Below are positions 32,729 to 44,349 of a stretch of DNA of 58,231 bases, piece after piece (the stretch's first letter is position 1; every line of letters starts with the position of its first letter). Source of the stretch: Methylophaga pinxianii (lineage in GTDB: Bacteria; Pseudomonadota; Gammaproteobacteria; Nitrosococcales; Methylophagaceae); contig NZ_JAJAEO010000171.1 in assembly GCF_020447225.1 (NCBI RefSeq), positions 1-58,231 of the forward strand. Direction: 5' to 3'. Under the pieces are notes generated by a model. The model saw nothing but the letters and a program-made list of their open reading frames with translations, did no database searches and was not told the origin of the DNA. A program made the position numbers and the translations under genes.

Positions 32729-35332
32729 TTAATTTTCCAGCTTAGATGCCACCCAAGTGGTGACGGAGTCGAGTGCAGCAGTTAAGTTTTGTGGTTCGGA
32801 GCCACCACCTTGAGCCATATCAGGTCGGCCGCCACCTTTGCCGCCAACTTGCGCCGCGACATGAGAGACCAGATCGCCGGCACGGATTTTATCGGTCGCA
32901 TCTTTGGTGACACCTGCGATCAAGGTGATTTTGTCACCTTCTACGGTCGCCAGAATAATGGCGGCACTGCCCAGTTTGTTTTTAAGTTGATCAACGGTAT
33001 CCCGCAGACTTTTAACATCGGCACCTTCCAGATTGGCCGCGAGGACTTTGATTGATCCGATTTCAGTCGCTGAAGCGGCCAGATCGGAACCGGCACTGCT
33101 GGCCAGTTTGGATTTAAGTGATTCGAGTTCTTTTTCCAGTTGGCGAGTGCGTTGAACCAATTGTTGGGTTTTTTCTTCAATATTTTCCGGTTTGGCTTTG
33201 ACCAGATTCGAAATGCTATTCAGGCGGTTTTCTGATTGTTCAATATATTTTAAAGCGGCTTCACCGGTGACCGCTTCAATACGACGAACGCCAGAAGCAA
33301 TGCCGGTTTCATTGGTGATCTTTAATAAGCCAATATCACCGGTGCGGCCAACGTGTGTACCACCACAGAGTTCAATCGAAAACTCGCCCATGCTCAGCAC
33401 GCGAACTTCGTCGTCATATTTCTCACCAAACAATGCCATGGCACCGCTTCGGCGAGCTTTTTCAATCGGCATCAAGCGTGTTTCAACAGTGTGGTTTACC
33501 CGGATTTGCTGATTGACTAAACGTTCAATCTCACGCAGTTGCTCTGCCGAAACCGGTTCAAAATGCGAGAAGTCGAAGCGTAAGCGTTGTGAATCAACTA
33601 AAGAGCCTTTTTGCGTGACATGTTCACCGAGAATTTTACGCAAAGCAGCATGTAATAAATGTGTTGCCGAGTGATTCAGTGCTGTTGCCTGACGGTTATA
33701 TTCGTCGACATGTGCGATAACGTGTTGGCCGACTTCAAAGGTGCCGTCTTTACATTCACCGATATGGGTGAAGGCTTTGCCTTGTTTACGCGTATCTTTG
33801 ACGATGAAGTGAGCACCCGCGGTGTTGATTTCGCCTTGATCACCGACCTGACCGCCTGATTCTGCATAAAACGGTGTGTGATCCAGAACGATAATACCTT
33901 GCTGACCGGCATGAAGCTTATCAACATTTTCGCCATCAACGAGCAGGGCGGTAATAACCCCTTCATTGCGCACATGGTCGTACCCACAAAACACGGTTTC
34001 GCCATCAATAATCAGGGTTTCCGATAACCCGCCACCGAATTGGCTGGCGCTGCGCGCACGATTACGTTGCGCTTCCATATGACGTTCAAAACCCGCCACA
34101 TCAATGGTCAAACCACGTTCGCGGGCAATGTCAGCGGTTAAATCAATTGGGAAACCATAGGTGTCATACAACAGGAATATGGTTTCGCCGGGAATTTCTT
34201 TATCCGCCATTTGATCAATGGCGTGATCCAGAATTTTCAGACCGTTGTCTAATGTATCGGCAAAACGTTCTTCTTCAATCTGCAGTGCCTGTTCAACGAT
34301 GGCTTGTGCTTTGGCAAGTTCGGGGAAAGCTTCGCCCATTTCGTCAACTAATGGCTGAACCAGTTTATAGAAGAAAGCCTCTTTTAAACCCAGTTTATGT
34401 CCATGACGAATGGCTCGGCGAATAATACGACGTAATACATAACCGCGACCTTCATTAGAAGGTTGAACGCCATCGGTGATCATAAAGGCACAGGAGCGGA
34501 TATGGTCAGCGATAACGCGTAGCGAAGTATTACTGGAATCAGTGGTACCCGACAGTTTTTGAATGGATTTGATCAGATTCTGGAACAGATCAATATCGTA
34601 GTTATTATGTTGGTGCTGCAATACGGCAGCCAGACGTTCGAGACCCATACCGGTATCGACAGAAGGTTTTGGCAGTGGTGTTAATGTGCCGTCAGCAGAG
34701 CGATCAAACTGCATAAAGACCAGATTCCAGATCTCGATATAACGATCGCCATCTTCTTCTGGGGTACCTGGTGGGCCACCGGCGACTTCCGGGCCGTGGT
34801 CATAAAATATTTCAGAGCAGGGGCCACAAGGACCGGTATCACCCATCGACCAGAAGTTGTCTTTGGCACCAATACGCGAAAAGCGTGATGCATCAACGCC
34901 GATTTCCTTTAACCAGATATCAGCCGCTTCATCGTCTTCTTCAAAGACAGTGATCCACAATTTTTCAGCAGGCAACTGCAATGTTTCGGTCAAAAATTCC
35001 CAGGCGTATTGAATGGCTTCACGCTTGAAATAATCACCGAAACTGAAGTTACCCAGCATTTCAAAGAAAGTATGGTGACGAGCGGTGTAACCGACATTTT
35101 CCAGGTCATTATGTTTGCCGCCTGCACGGACACAACGCTGTGTGGTGGTCGCCCGAGTATATTTTCGGGTTTCCTGGCCGAGAAAGACTTCTTTAAACTG
35201 AACCATGCCGGCATTGGTAAACAACAATGTCGGATCATTGGCCGGAATTAATGGACTGCTGGCTACCACTTCGTGACCTTTGTCAGCGAAGAAGTCCAGA
35301 AATAATTTGCGTATATCAGCGCTCGTTTTCAT
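32729..35332 (-). CDS. alaS: Alanyl-tRNA synthetase
   Basis: 867 residues, full length. The class II catalytic domain carries [16 protein letters not shown] and GMGLERL. The editing domain has both zinc/active-site motifs, [11 protein letters not shown] (HxxxH) and [10 protein letters not shown] (CxxxH). The C-terminal C-Ala domain ends around [15 protein letters not shown]. It charges tRNA-Ala. The start codon shares one base with the recX stop (TAATG), the usual recA-recX-alaS arrangement. Confidence 0.98.
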   Translation of the reverse strand: MKTSADIRKLFLDFFADKGHEVVASSPLIPANDPTLLFTNAGMVQFKEVFLGQETRKYTRATTTQRCVRAGGKHNDLENVGYTARHHTFFEMLGNFSFGDYFKREAIQYAWEFLTETLQLPAEKLWITVFEEDDEAADIWLKEIGVDASRFSRIGAKDNFWSMGDTGPCGPCSEIFYDHGPEVAGGPPGTPEEDGDRYIEIWNLVFMQFDRSADGTLTPLPKPSVDTGMGLERLAAVLQHQHNNYDIDLFQNLIKSIQKLSGTTDSSNTSLRVIADHIRSCAFMITDGVQPSNEGRGYVLRRIIRRAIRHGHKLGLKEAFFYKLVQPLVDEMGEAFPELAKAQAIVEQALQIEEERFADTLDNGLKILDHAIDQMADKEIPGETIFLLYDTYGFPIDLTADIARERGLTIDVAGFERHMEAQRNRARSASQFGGGLSETLIIDGETVFCGYDHVRNEGVITALLVDGENVDKLHAGQQGIIVLDHTPFYAESGGQVGDQGEINTAGAHFIVKDTRKQGKAFTHIGECKDGTFEVGQHVIAHVDEYNRQATALNHSATHLLHAALRKILGEHVTQKGSLVDSQRLRFDFSHFEPVSAEQLREIERLVNQQIRVNHTVETRLMPIEKARRSGAMALFGEKYDDEVRVLSMGEFSIELCGGTHVGRTGDIGLLKITNETGIASGVRRIEAVTGEAALKYIEQSENRLNSISNLVKAKPENIEEKTQQLVQRTRQLEKELESLKSKLASSAGSDLAASATEIGSIKVLAANLEGADVKSLRDTVDQLKNKLGSAAIILATVEGDKITLIAGVTKDATDKIRAGDLVSHVAAQVGGKGGGRPDMAQGGGSEPQNLTAALDSVTTWVASKLEN

Positions 35333-35772
35333 TAGTTCAGTTTAAAACTTTCCGTTATTTGTTCATGAGTAAAGCCCCGATATTGTAAAAACCGCATCTG
35401 TTTGGCACGGTCTTTATAATCATCGGGGCTCTGCTCGCCAAAACGCTTGCATCGAACTTCAATAGCAAGCGCAAACCAATCAGTTTCTGCCTGTTGCATG
35501 GTGGAGTTGATCAGCTCATCCGCCACGCCTTTTTGTTTCATTTCCTGCCGAATGCGTAATTCACCATAGCCACGCAAGGCGCGGGACCGGATAAACGCTT
35601 CGGCAAAACGTTCATCATTTTGCAGACCGCTTTGTTGCAGCTTTTCTAAAGCGGCATGAATTTTATCTGTTTCATGACCGGCTTGTTGAAGTTTTTGCTG
35701 CAATTCAGCAGAGCTGTGTTCCCGTCTGGCTAAATAGCCAATGGCTTGTTCGGTTGCGGAACGGGATTTCAC
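35332..35772 (-). CDS. recX: Regulatory protein RecX
   Basis: 146 residues of helical repeats ([54 protein letters not shown]) typical of RecX, which binds and limits RecA filaments. It starts four bases inside recA, so its production is coupled to RecA. Confidence 0.96.
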   Translation of the reverse strand: MKSRSATEQAIGYLARREHSSAELQQKLQQAGHETDKIHAALEKLQQSGLQNDERFAEAFIRSRALRGYGELRIRQEMKQKGVADELINSTMQQAETDWFALAIEVRCKRFGEQSPDDYKDRAKQMRFLQYRGFTHEQITESFKLN

Positions 35773-36809
35773 GCGTCGATTTCATCATCCACTGGGGTTT
35801 CAGCACTTGCCTTGATATTCTTTGGCAACATCACAGCACGAATTTTGGCTTCAATATCTTTGGCCATTTCCGGATGCTCTTTGAGATAGATGCGAACATT
35901 ATCTTTACCCTGGCCAATGCGGTTGCCGTCATAGCTATACCACGCGCCCGATTTTTCGACGATGTTTTCATTGACACCTAAGTCGATTAACTCGCCTTCA
36001 CGGGAAATACCTTCGCCGTAAAGAATATCAAATTCGACTTGTTTAAAAGGTGGGGCCACTTTGTTTTTGACCACTTTTACACGAGTTTCATTACCCAGGA
36101 TTTCATCACCTTTTTTGATGGCACCGATACGACGAATATCCAGACGAACAGAGGCGTAGAATTTGAGTGCATTACCACCGGTAGTGGTTTCAGGGTTACC
36201 AAACATGACACCGATTTTCATGCGGATCTGGTTGATGAAGATAACCAGAGTATTCGAGCGTTTGATATTGGCGGTGAGTTTACGCAGCGCCTGAGACATT
36301 AAACGTGCCTGCAGACCCATGTGACTGTCGCCCATATCACCTTCAATTTCGGCTTTGGGTGTTAAGGCGGCTACAGAGTCGACAATAACGATATCGACCG
36401 CGCCGGAACGGACCAGCATGTCGGTGATTTCCAGGGCTTGTTCACCGGTGTCTGGTTGTGAGACCAGCAAGTCATCGATATTCACACCGAGTTTTTCAGC
36501 ATAAAGTGGATCAAGTGCATGCTCGGCGTCTACAAAGGCTGCTGTACCCCCCATTTTTTGCATTTCTGCGATCACATGCAAGGTCAATGTGGTTTTACCA
36601 GAAGATTCCGGGCCATAAATTTCAACTACACGACCCCGTGGTAAACCACCGATGCCAAGTGCAACGTCTAAGCCGATAGAGCCGGTTGAGACCGCATCGA
36701 TATCACGGTGGGCAGTTCCATCGCCCAAACGCATGACTGCGCCTTTGCCAAATTGTTTTTCGATTTGACCTAAGGCTGCGCCAAGCGCTTTCTTCTTGTT
36801 TTCATCCAT
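35769..36809 (-). CDS. recA: Recombinase RecA
   Basis: 346 residues. It has Walker [11 protein letters not shown], the DNA-binding loop regions ([37 protein letters not shown]) and the conserved IYGPESSG and [10 protein letters not shown] stretches. It catalyses strand exchange and stimulates LexA self-cleavage. In the 120 bases before the start I see no CTG-N10-CAG LexA box of the E. coli type. Confidence 0.98.
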   Translation of the reverse strand: MDENKKKALGAALGQIEKQFGKGAVMRLGDGTAHRDIDAVSTGSIGLDVALGIGGLPRGRVVEIYGPESSGKTTLTLHVIAEMQKMGGTAAFVDAEHALDPLYAEKLGVNIDDLLVSQPDTGEQALEITDMLVRSGAVDIVIVDSVAALTPKAEIEGDMGDSHMGLQARLMSQALRKLTANIKRSNTLVIFINQIRMKIGVMFGNPETTTGGNALKFYASVRLDIRRIGAIKKGDEILGNETRVKVVKNKVAPPFKQVEFDILYGEGISREGELIDLGVNENIVEKSGAWYSYDGNRIGQGKDNVRIYLKEHPEMAKDIEAKIRAVMLPKNIKASAETPVDDEIDA

Positions 36810-36929
36810 TTGGTGTGCCCTTTAGCTGATATCAGAAAACTATGGATTATCACACAGATAGCCATGTCTCACCAGAGCCGATTATGCTTTCAGGCAGGCA
36901 TTTCTACGATATTAATTTTGTATTTGAGG

Positions 36930-37442
36930 TCAGGCGTAATATTCAGTCGAGGCTAATTTTTTTACTAAGCCATCCAGAGCGATAAATACGGCCTGACGAC
37001 GGATAAATTCGCGATTACCATGCAGGTGATAGGTATTGCAAAATGTGCTGTTTTCATCTGCCCAGGCAAAGCAAACAGTCCCCACCGGTTTTTCAACTGA
37101 GCCGCCATCTGGACCGGCAATGCCACTTATTGCGACAGAGATATCTGCGCCGAAATTTTGGATGGCACCGGATGCCATTTCAATAACGGTTTGCTCGCTG
37201 ACCGCACCATATTTTTCGAGCGTGCTGAACTGGACATCAAGATGCTGTTGTTTGATTTGGTTACTGTAACTGACGATTCCACCTTCAAACCAACTGGAAC
37301 TGCCAGCCAGGTCCGTACAACATTTCGCCAGCCAGCCACCTGTGCACGACTCGGCAGTGACTAAACGCAAGCCTTTAGATTGAAGCGCTTGTGCCAGTTG
37401 CTGGGTAAGCTGATAAAGTGTTGCGTCAGAATAATCTTGCAT
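36930..37442 (-). CDS. pncC: Nicotinamide-nucleotide amidase (CinA C-terminal domain)
   Basis: 170 residues made only of the CinA amidase domain, with the signatures TAESCTGGWLAK, WFEGGIVSYSNQ, SGIAGPDGG and KPVGTVCFAWA. PncC hydrolyses NMN to nicotinic acid mononucleotide in pyridine-nucleotide recycling. It sits upstream of recA as in many Gammaproteobacteria. Its start is only 16 bases from the divergent mutS start. Confidence 0.95.
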   Translation of the reverse strand: MQDYSDATLYQLTQQLAQALQSKGLRLVTAESCTGGWLAKCCTDLAGSSSWFEGGIVSYSNQIKQQHLDVQFSTLEKYGAVSEQTVIEMASGAIQNFGADISVAISGIAGPDGGSVEKPVGTVCFAWADENSTFCNTYHLHGNREFIRRQAVFIALDGLVKKLASTEYYA

Positions 37443-37458
37443 ACGCTAAACTATATAA

Positions 37459-40008
37459 ATGACCGAAAAAACCAATCATACGCCAATGATGCAGCAATAT
37501 CTGCGTATCAAGGCCGAGCATCCTGAATTGTTATTGTTTTATCGAATGGGCGACTTTTATGAGTTGTTTTTCGATGATGCCCACAAGGCTGCCGAGCTAC
37601 TGGATATTACCCTGACAGCTCGGGGTAATAGCAATGGTGCGCCGATTCCGATGGCTGGCGTGCCTTATCATGCGGCTGAAGGTTATCTGGCTCGATTGCT
37701 CAAAGGTGGCGTTGCCGTTGCGATTTGTGAGCAGATTGGTGATCCGGCAACCAGCAAGGGTCCAGTAGAACGGAAAGTGGTGCGGGTGTTAACCCCCGGC
37801 ACTTTAACCGATGAAGCCTTGCTCGATAGTAAACAGGAAAATCTGTTGGTTGCTATTGCTCGGCAAAAAGACCAATACGGCTTAGCAGTAGCGGAAATCA
37901 GTAGTGGACGTTTTGATGTATGTCAGCATGAATCATTAACTGATCTCATGGCCGATTTAGCCAGACTGCAACCAGCCGAAATTCTGATCGATGATAGTCA
38001 TGGCGATACCTTTAGCAGCTATAGCAAGCGACTGCGATTTGTACCCGAATGGCATTTTGGTCTGGATGCCGCAAGACGCAGATTATGCGAACACTTTGGT
38101 ACCACTGATCTGAAAGGGTTTGGCTGTGATGAACTGCCTTTAGCTGTGATGGCGGCCGGGTGTTTATTAAATTATGCCCAACAAACCCACCGCACCGCGC
38201 TGCCTCAATTACGCAAAATCAGTGTGGAAACACCTGCCGATAGTATCCGCATTGATCCGCAATCCCGTCGCAATCTGGAATTGGAGCAAAACCTGTCAGG
38301 TGGGCGTGAAAATACCTTGTTGTCGGTGATTGATAATACCGTTACGCCAATGGGAACGAGGTTGCTGCGTCGCTGGTTGTTACAACCAAAACGTGATTTG
38401 TCTATTTTGCAGCAACGTCAGGCAGCGATTGGTGATCTTATTGAGCAGGATGCTGTTGCCTCACTTCAGCCATTATTAAAACCACTCGGGGACATTGAAC
38501 GCATTGTGACGCGTTTGGCGCTTGGCAGTGCCAGACCGCGTGATTTTGTGCAATTGCGGCGTATGTTAACGGCGCTGCCGGATCTGCATCAATCGTTATC
38601 AGGCACCCAGGCCAGATTGTTAAAGCAGATTGATCGGGAGTTGGGGACCTTTCCTGAATTGCTTGAGTTATTAAACAGAGCCATTGTTGAAGAGCCGCCA
38701 GTGTTGATCCGGGACGGTGGGGTGATTGCCGAGGGCTATCATGTCGAACTGGATCGACTGCGGAATCTGCATCTGAATGCCAATGACTTTTTGCGTGAAC
38801 TGGAACAGCGGGAACGGGAACGCACAGGTGTCAGTACCTTAAAAGTCGGTTATAACAAAGTACATGGTTTTTATATTGAAATCAGCCGTGCCCACAACAT
38901 TCAATTACCCGCTGATTATCAGCGGCGGCAAACGCTGAAAAATGCTGAGCGTTATATCACTGCAGAGTTGAAAACGCATGAAGATCAAGTGCTCAGTGCC
39001 AGCGAAAAAGCCTTGGCATTGGAAAAATCATTGTATGAAGAACTGTTCAAACTGATTCACCCCGAACTGGCCGCATTGACCCATTGTGCTGCCGCGCTGG
39101 CTGAACTTGATGTGCTGACCAATTTGGCTGAGCGCGCTCAGACACTGAACTACGTCATGCCACAGTTAACAGTAGAAAACGGTTTATCGATTCAGGCTGG
39201 AAGACATCCGGTGGTCGAAGCGGTGCAGAAAACACATTTCTGTCCCAATAATTTGCAATTAAAAGAACAATCCATGCTGGTGATTACTGGCCCGAATATG
39301 GGCGGTAAATCGACCTATATGCGACAAACCGCGTTGATTGTTATCCTGGCTTATATGGGCAGTTACGTGCCTGCCGAGTCGGCTACTATTGGTCCGATTG
39401 ATCAGGTTTTTACCCGCATTGGTGCCAGTGATGATCTGGCCTCAGGCCGTTCTACTTTTATGGTTGAAATGAATGAAGCGGCCAATATTCTCAATAACGC
39501 CACAGCACAAAGCCTGGTATTAATGGATGAAGTGGGGCGGGGCACCAGTACCTTTGATGGGCTGGCCTTGGCCTGGAGTTGTGCCGAAAAACTGGTGCGG
39601 GATATTGGGGCTTATACTTTATTTGCCACACACTATTTCGAAATGACCCAGTTGCCGGGCTTGTATGACAAAGCCTGCAATGTGCACCTTGATGCGATTG
39701 AGCATGGCGACAAAATTGTCTTTTTGCATCAACTAAAACCAGGCGCAGCCAATCAGAGTTATGGCTTACAGGTCGCTCAATTGGCTGGTGTACCAAATGA
39801 TGTGATTCAGGCAGCCAAACACAAATTGGCCACCTTGGAATCTCAACGCACTGTGGGGTCAGAGAACCAGGAGCAACAACCGCAACAGGATTTATTTGCT
39901 CAACCGGATAATACTGTTTTGCTGAATAAGATCGAGCAAATCAATCCTGATGAATTAACGCCCAAAGCCGCTTTGGAATTGCTTTACGAGCTTAAAAAGC
40001 TGGTTTGA
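37459..40008 (+). CDS. mutS: DNA mismatch repair protein MutS
   Basis: 849 residues. The N-terminal mismatch-recognition domain includes the Phe-X-Glu wedge ([14 protein letters not shown]). The connector, lever and clamp domains follow, then the ATPase with Walker [16 protein letters not shown], Walker [17 protein letters not shown] and the conserved [10 protein letters not shown]. It detects mispairs and recruits MutL. Only 16 bases separate it from divergent pncC, so its promoter lies within that gene. Confidence 0.98.
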   Translation: MTEKTNHTPMMQQYLRIKAEHPELLLFYRMGDFYELFFDDAHKAAELLDITLTARGNSNGAPIPMAGVPYHAAEGYLARLLKGGVAVAICEQIGDPATSKGPVERKVVRVLTPGTLTDEALLDSKQENLLVAIARQKDQYGLAVAEISSGRFDVCQHESLTDLMADLARLQPAEILIDDSHGDTFSSYSKRLRFVPEWHFGLDAARRRLCEHFGTTDLKGFGCDELPLAVMAAGCLLNYAQQTHRTALPQLRKISVETPADSIRIDPQSRRNLELEQNLSGGRENTLLSVIDNTVTPMGTRLLRRWLLQPKRDLSILQQRQAAIGDLIEQDAVASLQPLLKPLGDIERIVTRLALGSARPRDFVQLRRMLTALPDLHQSLSGTQARLLKQIDRELGTFPELLELLNRAIVEEPPVLIRDGGVIAEGYHVELDRLRNLHLNANDFLRELEQRERERTGVSTLKVGYNKVHGFYIEISRAHNIQLPADYQRRQTLKNAERYITAELKTHEDQVLSASEKALALEKSLYEELFKLIHPELAALTHCAAALAELDVLTNLAERAQTLNYVMPQLTVENGLSIQAGRHPVVEAVQKTHFCPNNLQLKEQSMLVITGPNMGGKSTYMRQTALIVILAYMGSYVPAESATIGPIDQVFTRIGASDDLASGRSTFMVEMNEAANILNNATAQSLVLMDEVGRGTSTFDGLALAWSCAEKLVRDIGAYTLFATHYFEMTQLPGLYDKACNVHLDAIEHGDKIVFLHQLKPGAANQSYGLQVAQLAGVPNDVIQAAKHKLATLESQRTVGSENQEQQPQQDLFAQPDNTVLLNKIEQINPDELTPKAALELLYELKKLV

Positions 40009-40022
40009 GTTCATATTTTTGA

Positions 40023-40298
40023 TCAGTGCAGTTGACCCGTGCGTTCACGATGCAGTAACAGATCATTGGTGGGCGGCATTTGCACATGGAAGCCCTGGGT
40101 TTCCAGATTATGAATAACTTTTTTGACGTCTTCGCGAGCCAGCTTGCGTTCCGGACTCAGCTCAAGCTCCATCACAAATATCGGTTCATCCCCCATTGAG
40201 CTGTATAGGCTTGGCGGGACTTCAGAAAAGTCATCTTTCTTGCTGAGATAAAGATACAATTCTTCTTTCTTACGGCTTTTATAAATATAGGTTTTCAT
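40023..40298 (-). CDS. YcgL domain protein
   Basis: 91 residues, the YcgL family (MKTYIYKSRKKEELYLYLS, then GFHVQMPPT). The family is small and conserved in Gammaproteobacteria; its biochemical function is not established. The start at 40298 was chosen because family similarity begins there; the frame extends upstream but that part overlaps the next gene in another frame. Convergent with mutS. Confidence 0.9.
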   Translation of the reverse strand: MKTYIYKSRKKEELYLYLSKKDDFSEVPPSLYSSMGDEPIFVMELELSPERKLAREDVKKVIHNLETQGFHVQMPPTNDLLLHRERTGQLH

Positions 40299-40305
40299 AC
40301 TCACT

Positions 40306-40695
40306 CTACGAAATCGGTGGGTGATAAATGATCTGTACGACCGTGCCGGCCGGATCGTAACAATAAAAACTGCGTGCGCCATCGCGATGAGTACGAGGTG
40401 GCTGACGTATGGGCACCGTATGATGATCCAGAAAGGCATACCATTCGTCCACCTGTTCCAGTGTCGGAATAATAAAGCCAATATGATCTAACGGTTGTAC
40501 CGGTGCCTTATTGATATTCTCGCCACGATGCAAGGCAAGGTTGTCATTGCCGGAAGTCAGATAGACATTATCCGCATCGGGTCGCCATTCCACTTCCATG
40601 CCCAATAAATCGACATAAAACTGTTCACAGGCTTCGAGATTTTCGACAGTTAATGCCACATGACGCAAACCGCCTGTTCGTGTTGGTCGCTGCAT
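40306..40695 (-). CDS. VOC-family (glyoxalase-like) protein
   Basis: 129 residues from ATG 40695, which has GGAG 8 bases upstream. Two beta-alpha-beta-beta-beta modules of the vicinal oxygen chelate fold are visible: LRHVALTVENLEACEQFYVD with LGMEVEWR, then LDHIGFIIPTLEQVDEWY with YDPAGTVVQIIYHPP. Metal ligands typical of the fold (His in RHVAL, His in DHIGF, Glu not clear) suggest an enzyme, but the substrate is unknown. It is in a row with ycgL and osmC-like genes. Confidence 0.9.
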   Translation of the reverse strand: MQRPTRTGGLRHVALTVENLEACEQFYVDLLGMEVEWRPDADNVYLTSGNDNLALHRGENINKAPVQPLDHIGFIIPTLEQVDEWYAFLDHHTVPIRQPPRTHRDGARSFYCYDPAGTVVQIIYHPPIS

Positions 40696-40723
40696 GGTTG
40701 TGCTCCGGTTTATTGAAATTCGA

Positions 40724-41143
40724 TTAGGCCTGTTCAATCACTTCATAGTCGTGAGTGATTTCAGCTGTTTTTGCCAGCATGATGGATGCCGAACAGTATT
40801 TTTCAGTTGAGAGTTTTACGGCACGGTCAACAAAGTTTGCTTTAAGATTGCGGCCGGTAACAGTGTAATGCACATGGATTTTAGTAAAGACTTTGGGCGC
40901 TTCTTCACTGCGTTCTGCGGAAACCTCGACTACGCAATCTGTTACATCCTGACGCGATTTTTTTAAAATATCGATGACATCAAATGAAGTACATCCTCCC
41001 AAGCCGAGTAACAGGAGCTCCATAGGTCGCATGCCAGTGCCGTGTCCACCCGATTCTTCCGGGCCATCCATGACTATGGTATGGCCAGTTCCGGATTCAC
41101 CAACAAATAAAACGTCCTCTACCCACTTTACTCTTGCTTTCAT
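40724..41143 (-). CDS. OsmC/OhrA-family protein
   Basis: 139 residues of the OsmC fold (MRPMELLLLGLGGCTSFDVI, SAERSEEAPKVFTKIHVHY, KYCSASIMLAKTAEITHDYE). It holds the two redox cysteines (GGCTS and KYCSAS) used in thiol-dependent peroxide reduction; this subgroup is the YhfA type often found beside crp. Transcribed divergently from the crp homologue. Confidence 0.93.
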   Translation of the reverse strand: MKARVKWVEDVLFVGESGTGHTIVMDGPEESGGHGTGMRPMELLLLGLGGCTSFDVIDILKKSRQDVTDCVVEVSAERSEEAPKVFTKIHVHYTVTGRNLKANFVDRAVKLSTEKYCSASIMLAKTAEITHDYEVIEQA

Positions 41144-41248
41144 TTAACTCATCCTGCATAAATTACGTATAACAACGTTTAATTTTGCCATAATCATCGG
41201 AATTGGGCAGAATTAATCCTTATAAAAATAAAGCTGAGCCTTTAAGAC

Positions 41249-41938
41249 ATGGATTATTTAAAACATAAAGAGAGAGAAGAGCAGTTGGCAGAATTTTTCA
41301 AACACTGCCACAGTAAAGTCTATCCTGCCAAAACAATGTTGGCCCGACCGGGTGATATTCCTGACAAGCTTTACTATATTCGCGAAGGCTCAATCAGTAT
41401 TTGTGTTGAAAATGAAGAGGGCGAAGAGTTGATTGTCGCCTATCTTAATCAAGGTGATTTTATCGGTGAAGTCGGCTATTTCCACGATAATATCAATGAC
41501 CGAATGTCGGTGGTGAAAGCCAGAACTGATTGCCGCACAGAAGAAATCAGTTACCAGACATTGAAAGCGCTTTCCAAAACGGAATTAAAAGGCTGTTATC
41601 CTTATTTGCTGGAAACATTGGGCGAACAGATGTCAAAACGTCTGCTGACCACCACACGCAAAGCCACCAATATGGCGTTCATGGATGTATCGGGTCGAGT
41701 CGAAGAAGCATTGAAAGACCTGGCCTCACAGCCTGATGCAATGCGTCACGAACAAGGCCGACAAATTAAAATCACCCGTCAGGAAGTCAGCCGTATTGTC
41801 GGTTGTTCGCGAGAAATGGTGGGCCGGGTACTGAAAGAATTACAGGAACGCGGCGTGTTATGGGCACATGGTAAGACCATGGTGCTTTTTGATGATGACC
41901 ATCGTGGCGTGAACGCCTCAATTAAAAAGGTCGGCTAA
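41249..41938 (+). CDS. crp: CRP/Vfr-family transcription regulator
   Basis: 229 residues with a cyclic-nucleotide-binding domain ([33 protein letters not shown]) and a C-terminal winged helix whose recognition helix [14 protein letters not shown] is of the E. coli CRP type (RE..GR). It should therefore bind TGTGA-N6-TCACA, which occurs at 4748-4763 in front of the ECF sigma gene. In the phosphate-binding cassette the usual RSA..A motif region reads [10 protein letters not shown], so cAMP affinity may be altered. It ends within trpC on the other strand (21-base overlap). Confidence 0.94.
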   Translation: MDYLKHKEREEQLAEFFKHCHSKVYPAKTMLARPGDIPDKLYYIREGSISICVENEEGEELIVAYLNQGDFIGEVGYFHDNINDRMSVVKARTDCRTEEISYQTLKALSKTELKGCYPYLLETLGEQMSKRLLTTTRKATNMAFMDVSGRVEEALKDLASQPDAMRHEQGRQIKITRQEVSRIVGCSREMVGRVLKELQERGVLWAHGKTMVLFDDDHRGVNASIKKVG

Positions 41939-42715
41939 CGCCTCGCCTGGTTCGTCAGCGCGCATAAAGGCTTCACCGACGAGGAATCCATTTACGCCGT
42001 GTTCACGCATCAAAGCGACATCTTCTTTACCAAGGATACCGCTTTCCGTGATCACAATCGTTTCATCGGGGATGAAATTCAGTAATTTGATGGTGGTTTC
42101 CAGTGATGTTTCAAAAGTATGTAAGTCACGATTATTAATGCCCATCAGTGGCAGATTAAGCACCATCGCACGATGTAATTCTTCTTCGTTATGCACTTCT
42201 ACCAATACATCCATATCAAGCTGTATGGCTAACTGGCTTAACTGTTCCAGTTGCTCATCATCCAATGCCGCGACAATCAGTAAAATACAATCCGCCCCAA
42301 TCGCTCTGGCTTCAAAAACCTGGTAGGGATCAATAATAAAATCTTTACGAATAACCGGTAACTGACAAGCGGTACGTGCTTGTTTGAGATAATCTTCGTG
42401 GCCCTGAAAAAAGTCCTGATCGGTCAGGACGGATAAGCAGGCTGCGCCACCATTTTCATAAGATACCGCAATTTCAGCAGGGCGAAAGTCGGCTCGCAGG
42501 ACACCTTTACTGGGCGATGCTTTTTTCACTTCAGCAATGACCGCACTTTGTCCGGCGGCCAGCTTACGTTCAATAGCTTCGACAAAACCGCGAACCGGTT
42601 CGGCATTTTCAGCCAGTTGTTGTAACAGGTTAATTGGCAGACGTTTGCTGCGCTCGGCAATTTCCTGTTGTTTACGTTGCAGAATTTTTTTCAGAATATC
42701 GGGTGTATCAGTCAT
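41918..42715 (-). CDS. trpC: Indole-3-glycerol phosphate synthase
   Basis: 265 residues, monofunctional TrpC. It has the signature [24 protein letters not shown]-like [33 protein letters not shown] and ITESGI. It closes the indole ring in tryptophan synthesis. Last gene of trpE-G-D-C; tail-to-tail overlap with the crp homologue. Confidence 0.97.
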   Translation of the reverse strand: MTDTPDILKKILQRKQQEIAERSKRLPINLLQQLAENAEPVRGFVEAIERKLAAGQSAVIAEVKKASPSKGVLRADFRPAEIAVSYENGGAACLSVLTDQDFFQGHEDYLKQARTACQLPVIRKDFIIDPYQVFEARAIGADCILLIVAALDDEQLEQLSQLAIQLDMDVLVEVHNEEELHRAMVLNLPLMGINNRDLHTFETSLETTIKLLNFIPDETIVITESGILGKEDVALMREHGVNGFLVGEAFMRADEPGEALADLFN

Positions 42716-42725
42716 AAATGATCTT

Positions 42726-43763
42726 TTAAAGTTGGCTGCACGTGATCAGTGCATCGAGTTTCTGTTGGGCAATACCACTATCAATAAAATGTTTTGCCTG
42801 TCGAACGCCTTCTGCAAGGCTATCAGCCAGATCGGCTGTATAAATGGCAGCACCCGCATTAAGAACCACAATATCGCGTGCCGGGCCGGGTTCACCAGCA
42901 AATACACGCTGAATAATCTCCAGGCTTTGCTGTGCATTGGTGACCGTTAGCTGACTGATATCAACACGTTGCATGACAAAGTCTTCGGGACGGATGGTGT
43001 AGGTCGAAATCTTATCGTCTTTAAGTTCAGCAACAAAGGTGTCAGCCCCGATACTGATTTCATCCATACCATCAGCTGCATGAACCACCATCACATGTTT
43101 ACTGCCCAGTTTTTGTAATACATGAGCAATCGGTTCAACCCATTTTTTATCAAACACACCCATCACCTGATGCTTGGCTTTGGCGGGATTAGTGAGTGGG
43201 CCGAGTAGATTAAAAATGGTTCTGACGCCCATTTCGCGACGTGGGCCCACGGTATATTTCATCGTACCGTGATGACGTTGAGCAAACATAAAACCAACAC
43301 CCGTAGTTTCCACACAGTGAGCCACCTGTTCTGGTGTTAATTCCAGATTCACCCCAGCGGTTTCCAGTACATCCGCACTGCCAGAGGTACTGCTGACCGA
43401 ACGGTTACCATGTTTGGCCACTTTTGCTCCCGCTGCGGCGACCACAAAAGCACTGGCGGTGGAAACATTAAAACTGCTGGCACCATCACCACCGGTTCCA
43501 CAGGTATCAATAATGTGATCACCACTTACATTAACCGGGGTTACCAGTTCACGCATCACCGATGCGGCTGCAGCAATTTCAGTGATGGTTTCACCTTTCA
43601 TCTGCAAGCCAATCAAAAAGCCTCCAATCTGCGCATCTGTCGCTTCACCAGTCATGATCATCCGCATTGCCGCGGTCATTTCCTGTTCGGACAAATGTTG
43701 ATTCTGGGTGATCAGCTTAATCGCTGCCTGCATGGTGAATGTATTTTCAGCCATGGTGTTCAT
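42726..43763 (-). CDS. trpD: Anthranilate phosphoribosyltransferase
   Basis: 345 residues. The PRPP-binding loop is [17 protein letters not shown], followed by KHGNRSVSS and [13 protein letters not shown]. It transfers phosphoribose to anthranilate. It overlaps trpG by 17 bases; an in-frame ATG three codons later (MAENTF) is an alternative start. Confidence 0.97.
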   Translation of the reverse strand: MNTMAENTFTMQAAIKLITQNQHLSEQEMTAAMRMIMTGEATDAQIGGFLIGLQMKGETITEIAAAASVMRELVTPVNVSGDHIIDTCGTGGDGASSFNVSTASAFVVAAAGAKVAKHGNRSVSSTSGSADVLETAGVNLELTPEQVAHCVETTGVGFMFAQRHHGTMKYTVGPRREMGVRTIFNLLGPLTNPAKAKHQVMGVFDKKWVEPIAHVLQKLGSKHVMVVHAADGMDEISIGADTFVAELKDDKISTYTIRPEDFVMQRVDISQLTVTNAQQSLEIIQRVFAGEPGPARDIVVLNAGAAIYTADLADSLAEGVRQAKHFIDSGIAQQKLDALITCSQL

Positions 43764-44334
43764 CCAGGAAATTTTTCAATAACTGATGGCCTTGTTCGGT
43801 CAAAATTGATTCTGGGTGAAACTGCACGCCTTCAATCGGCAAAGTTTTGTGGCGGACGCCCATAATTTCATCAATGCTGCCATCCGGGTTTTCTGTCCAG
43901 GCAGTTACTTCAAAACAATCGGGCAGGGTTTCTTTTTTGATGACCAGTGAATGATAGCGCGTTGCCTGTAATGGGTTATTCAACCCTTTAAACACACCCA
44001 GATTATTGTGATGTACAGGTGACGTTTTGCCATGCATGATTTCGCGAGCGTGCACGACATTGCCACCAAAAGCCTGGCCGATTGCCTGATGACCCAGACA
44101 GACCCCTAAGATAGGTTTTTTGCCAGCAAAATGGTGAATAACTTCTAAGGACACACCGGCTTCATTCGGTGTGCACGGGCCGGGTGAAATCACAATCAGT
44201 TCAGGATTCAGAGTTTCTATATCATTGATCGTCAGTTTATCGTTACGCTGCACTTCAACCTCAGCACCCAGCTCAGCAAAATACTGCACCAGGTTATAGG
44301 TGAAGGAATCATAGTTATCAATCATTAACAGCAT
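43747..44334 (-). CDS. trpG: Anthranilate synthase glutamine amidotransferase
   Basis: 195 residues, class I amidotransferase: [18 protein letters not shown], nucleophile Cys79 in [15 protein letters not shown], and catalytic HPESIL near the C-terminus. It supplies ammonia to TrpE and may also serve aminodeoxychorismate synthase, as TrpG/PabA often does when no second copy exists. Confidence 0.97.
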   Translation of the reverse strand: MLLMIDNYDSFTYNLVQYFAELGAEVEVQRNDKLTINDIETLNPELIVISPGPCTPNEAGVSLEVIHHFAGKKPILGVCLGHQAIGQAFGGNVVHAREIMHGKTSPVHHNNLGVFKGLNNPLQATRYHSLVIKKETLPDCFEVTAWTENPDGSIDEIMGVRHKTLPIEGVQFHPESILTEQGHQLLKNFLDEHHG

Positions 44335-44349
44335 AGGGTGTCCTGTTAT

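Noticed and set aside
40299-40481. N-terminal extension of the YcgL protein
   Set aside because: It is antisense-free but out of frame within the VOC gene, and family similarity begins at ATG 40298.
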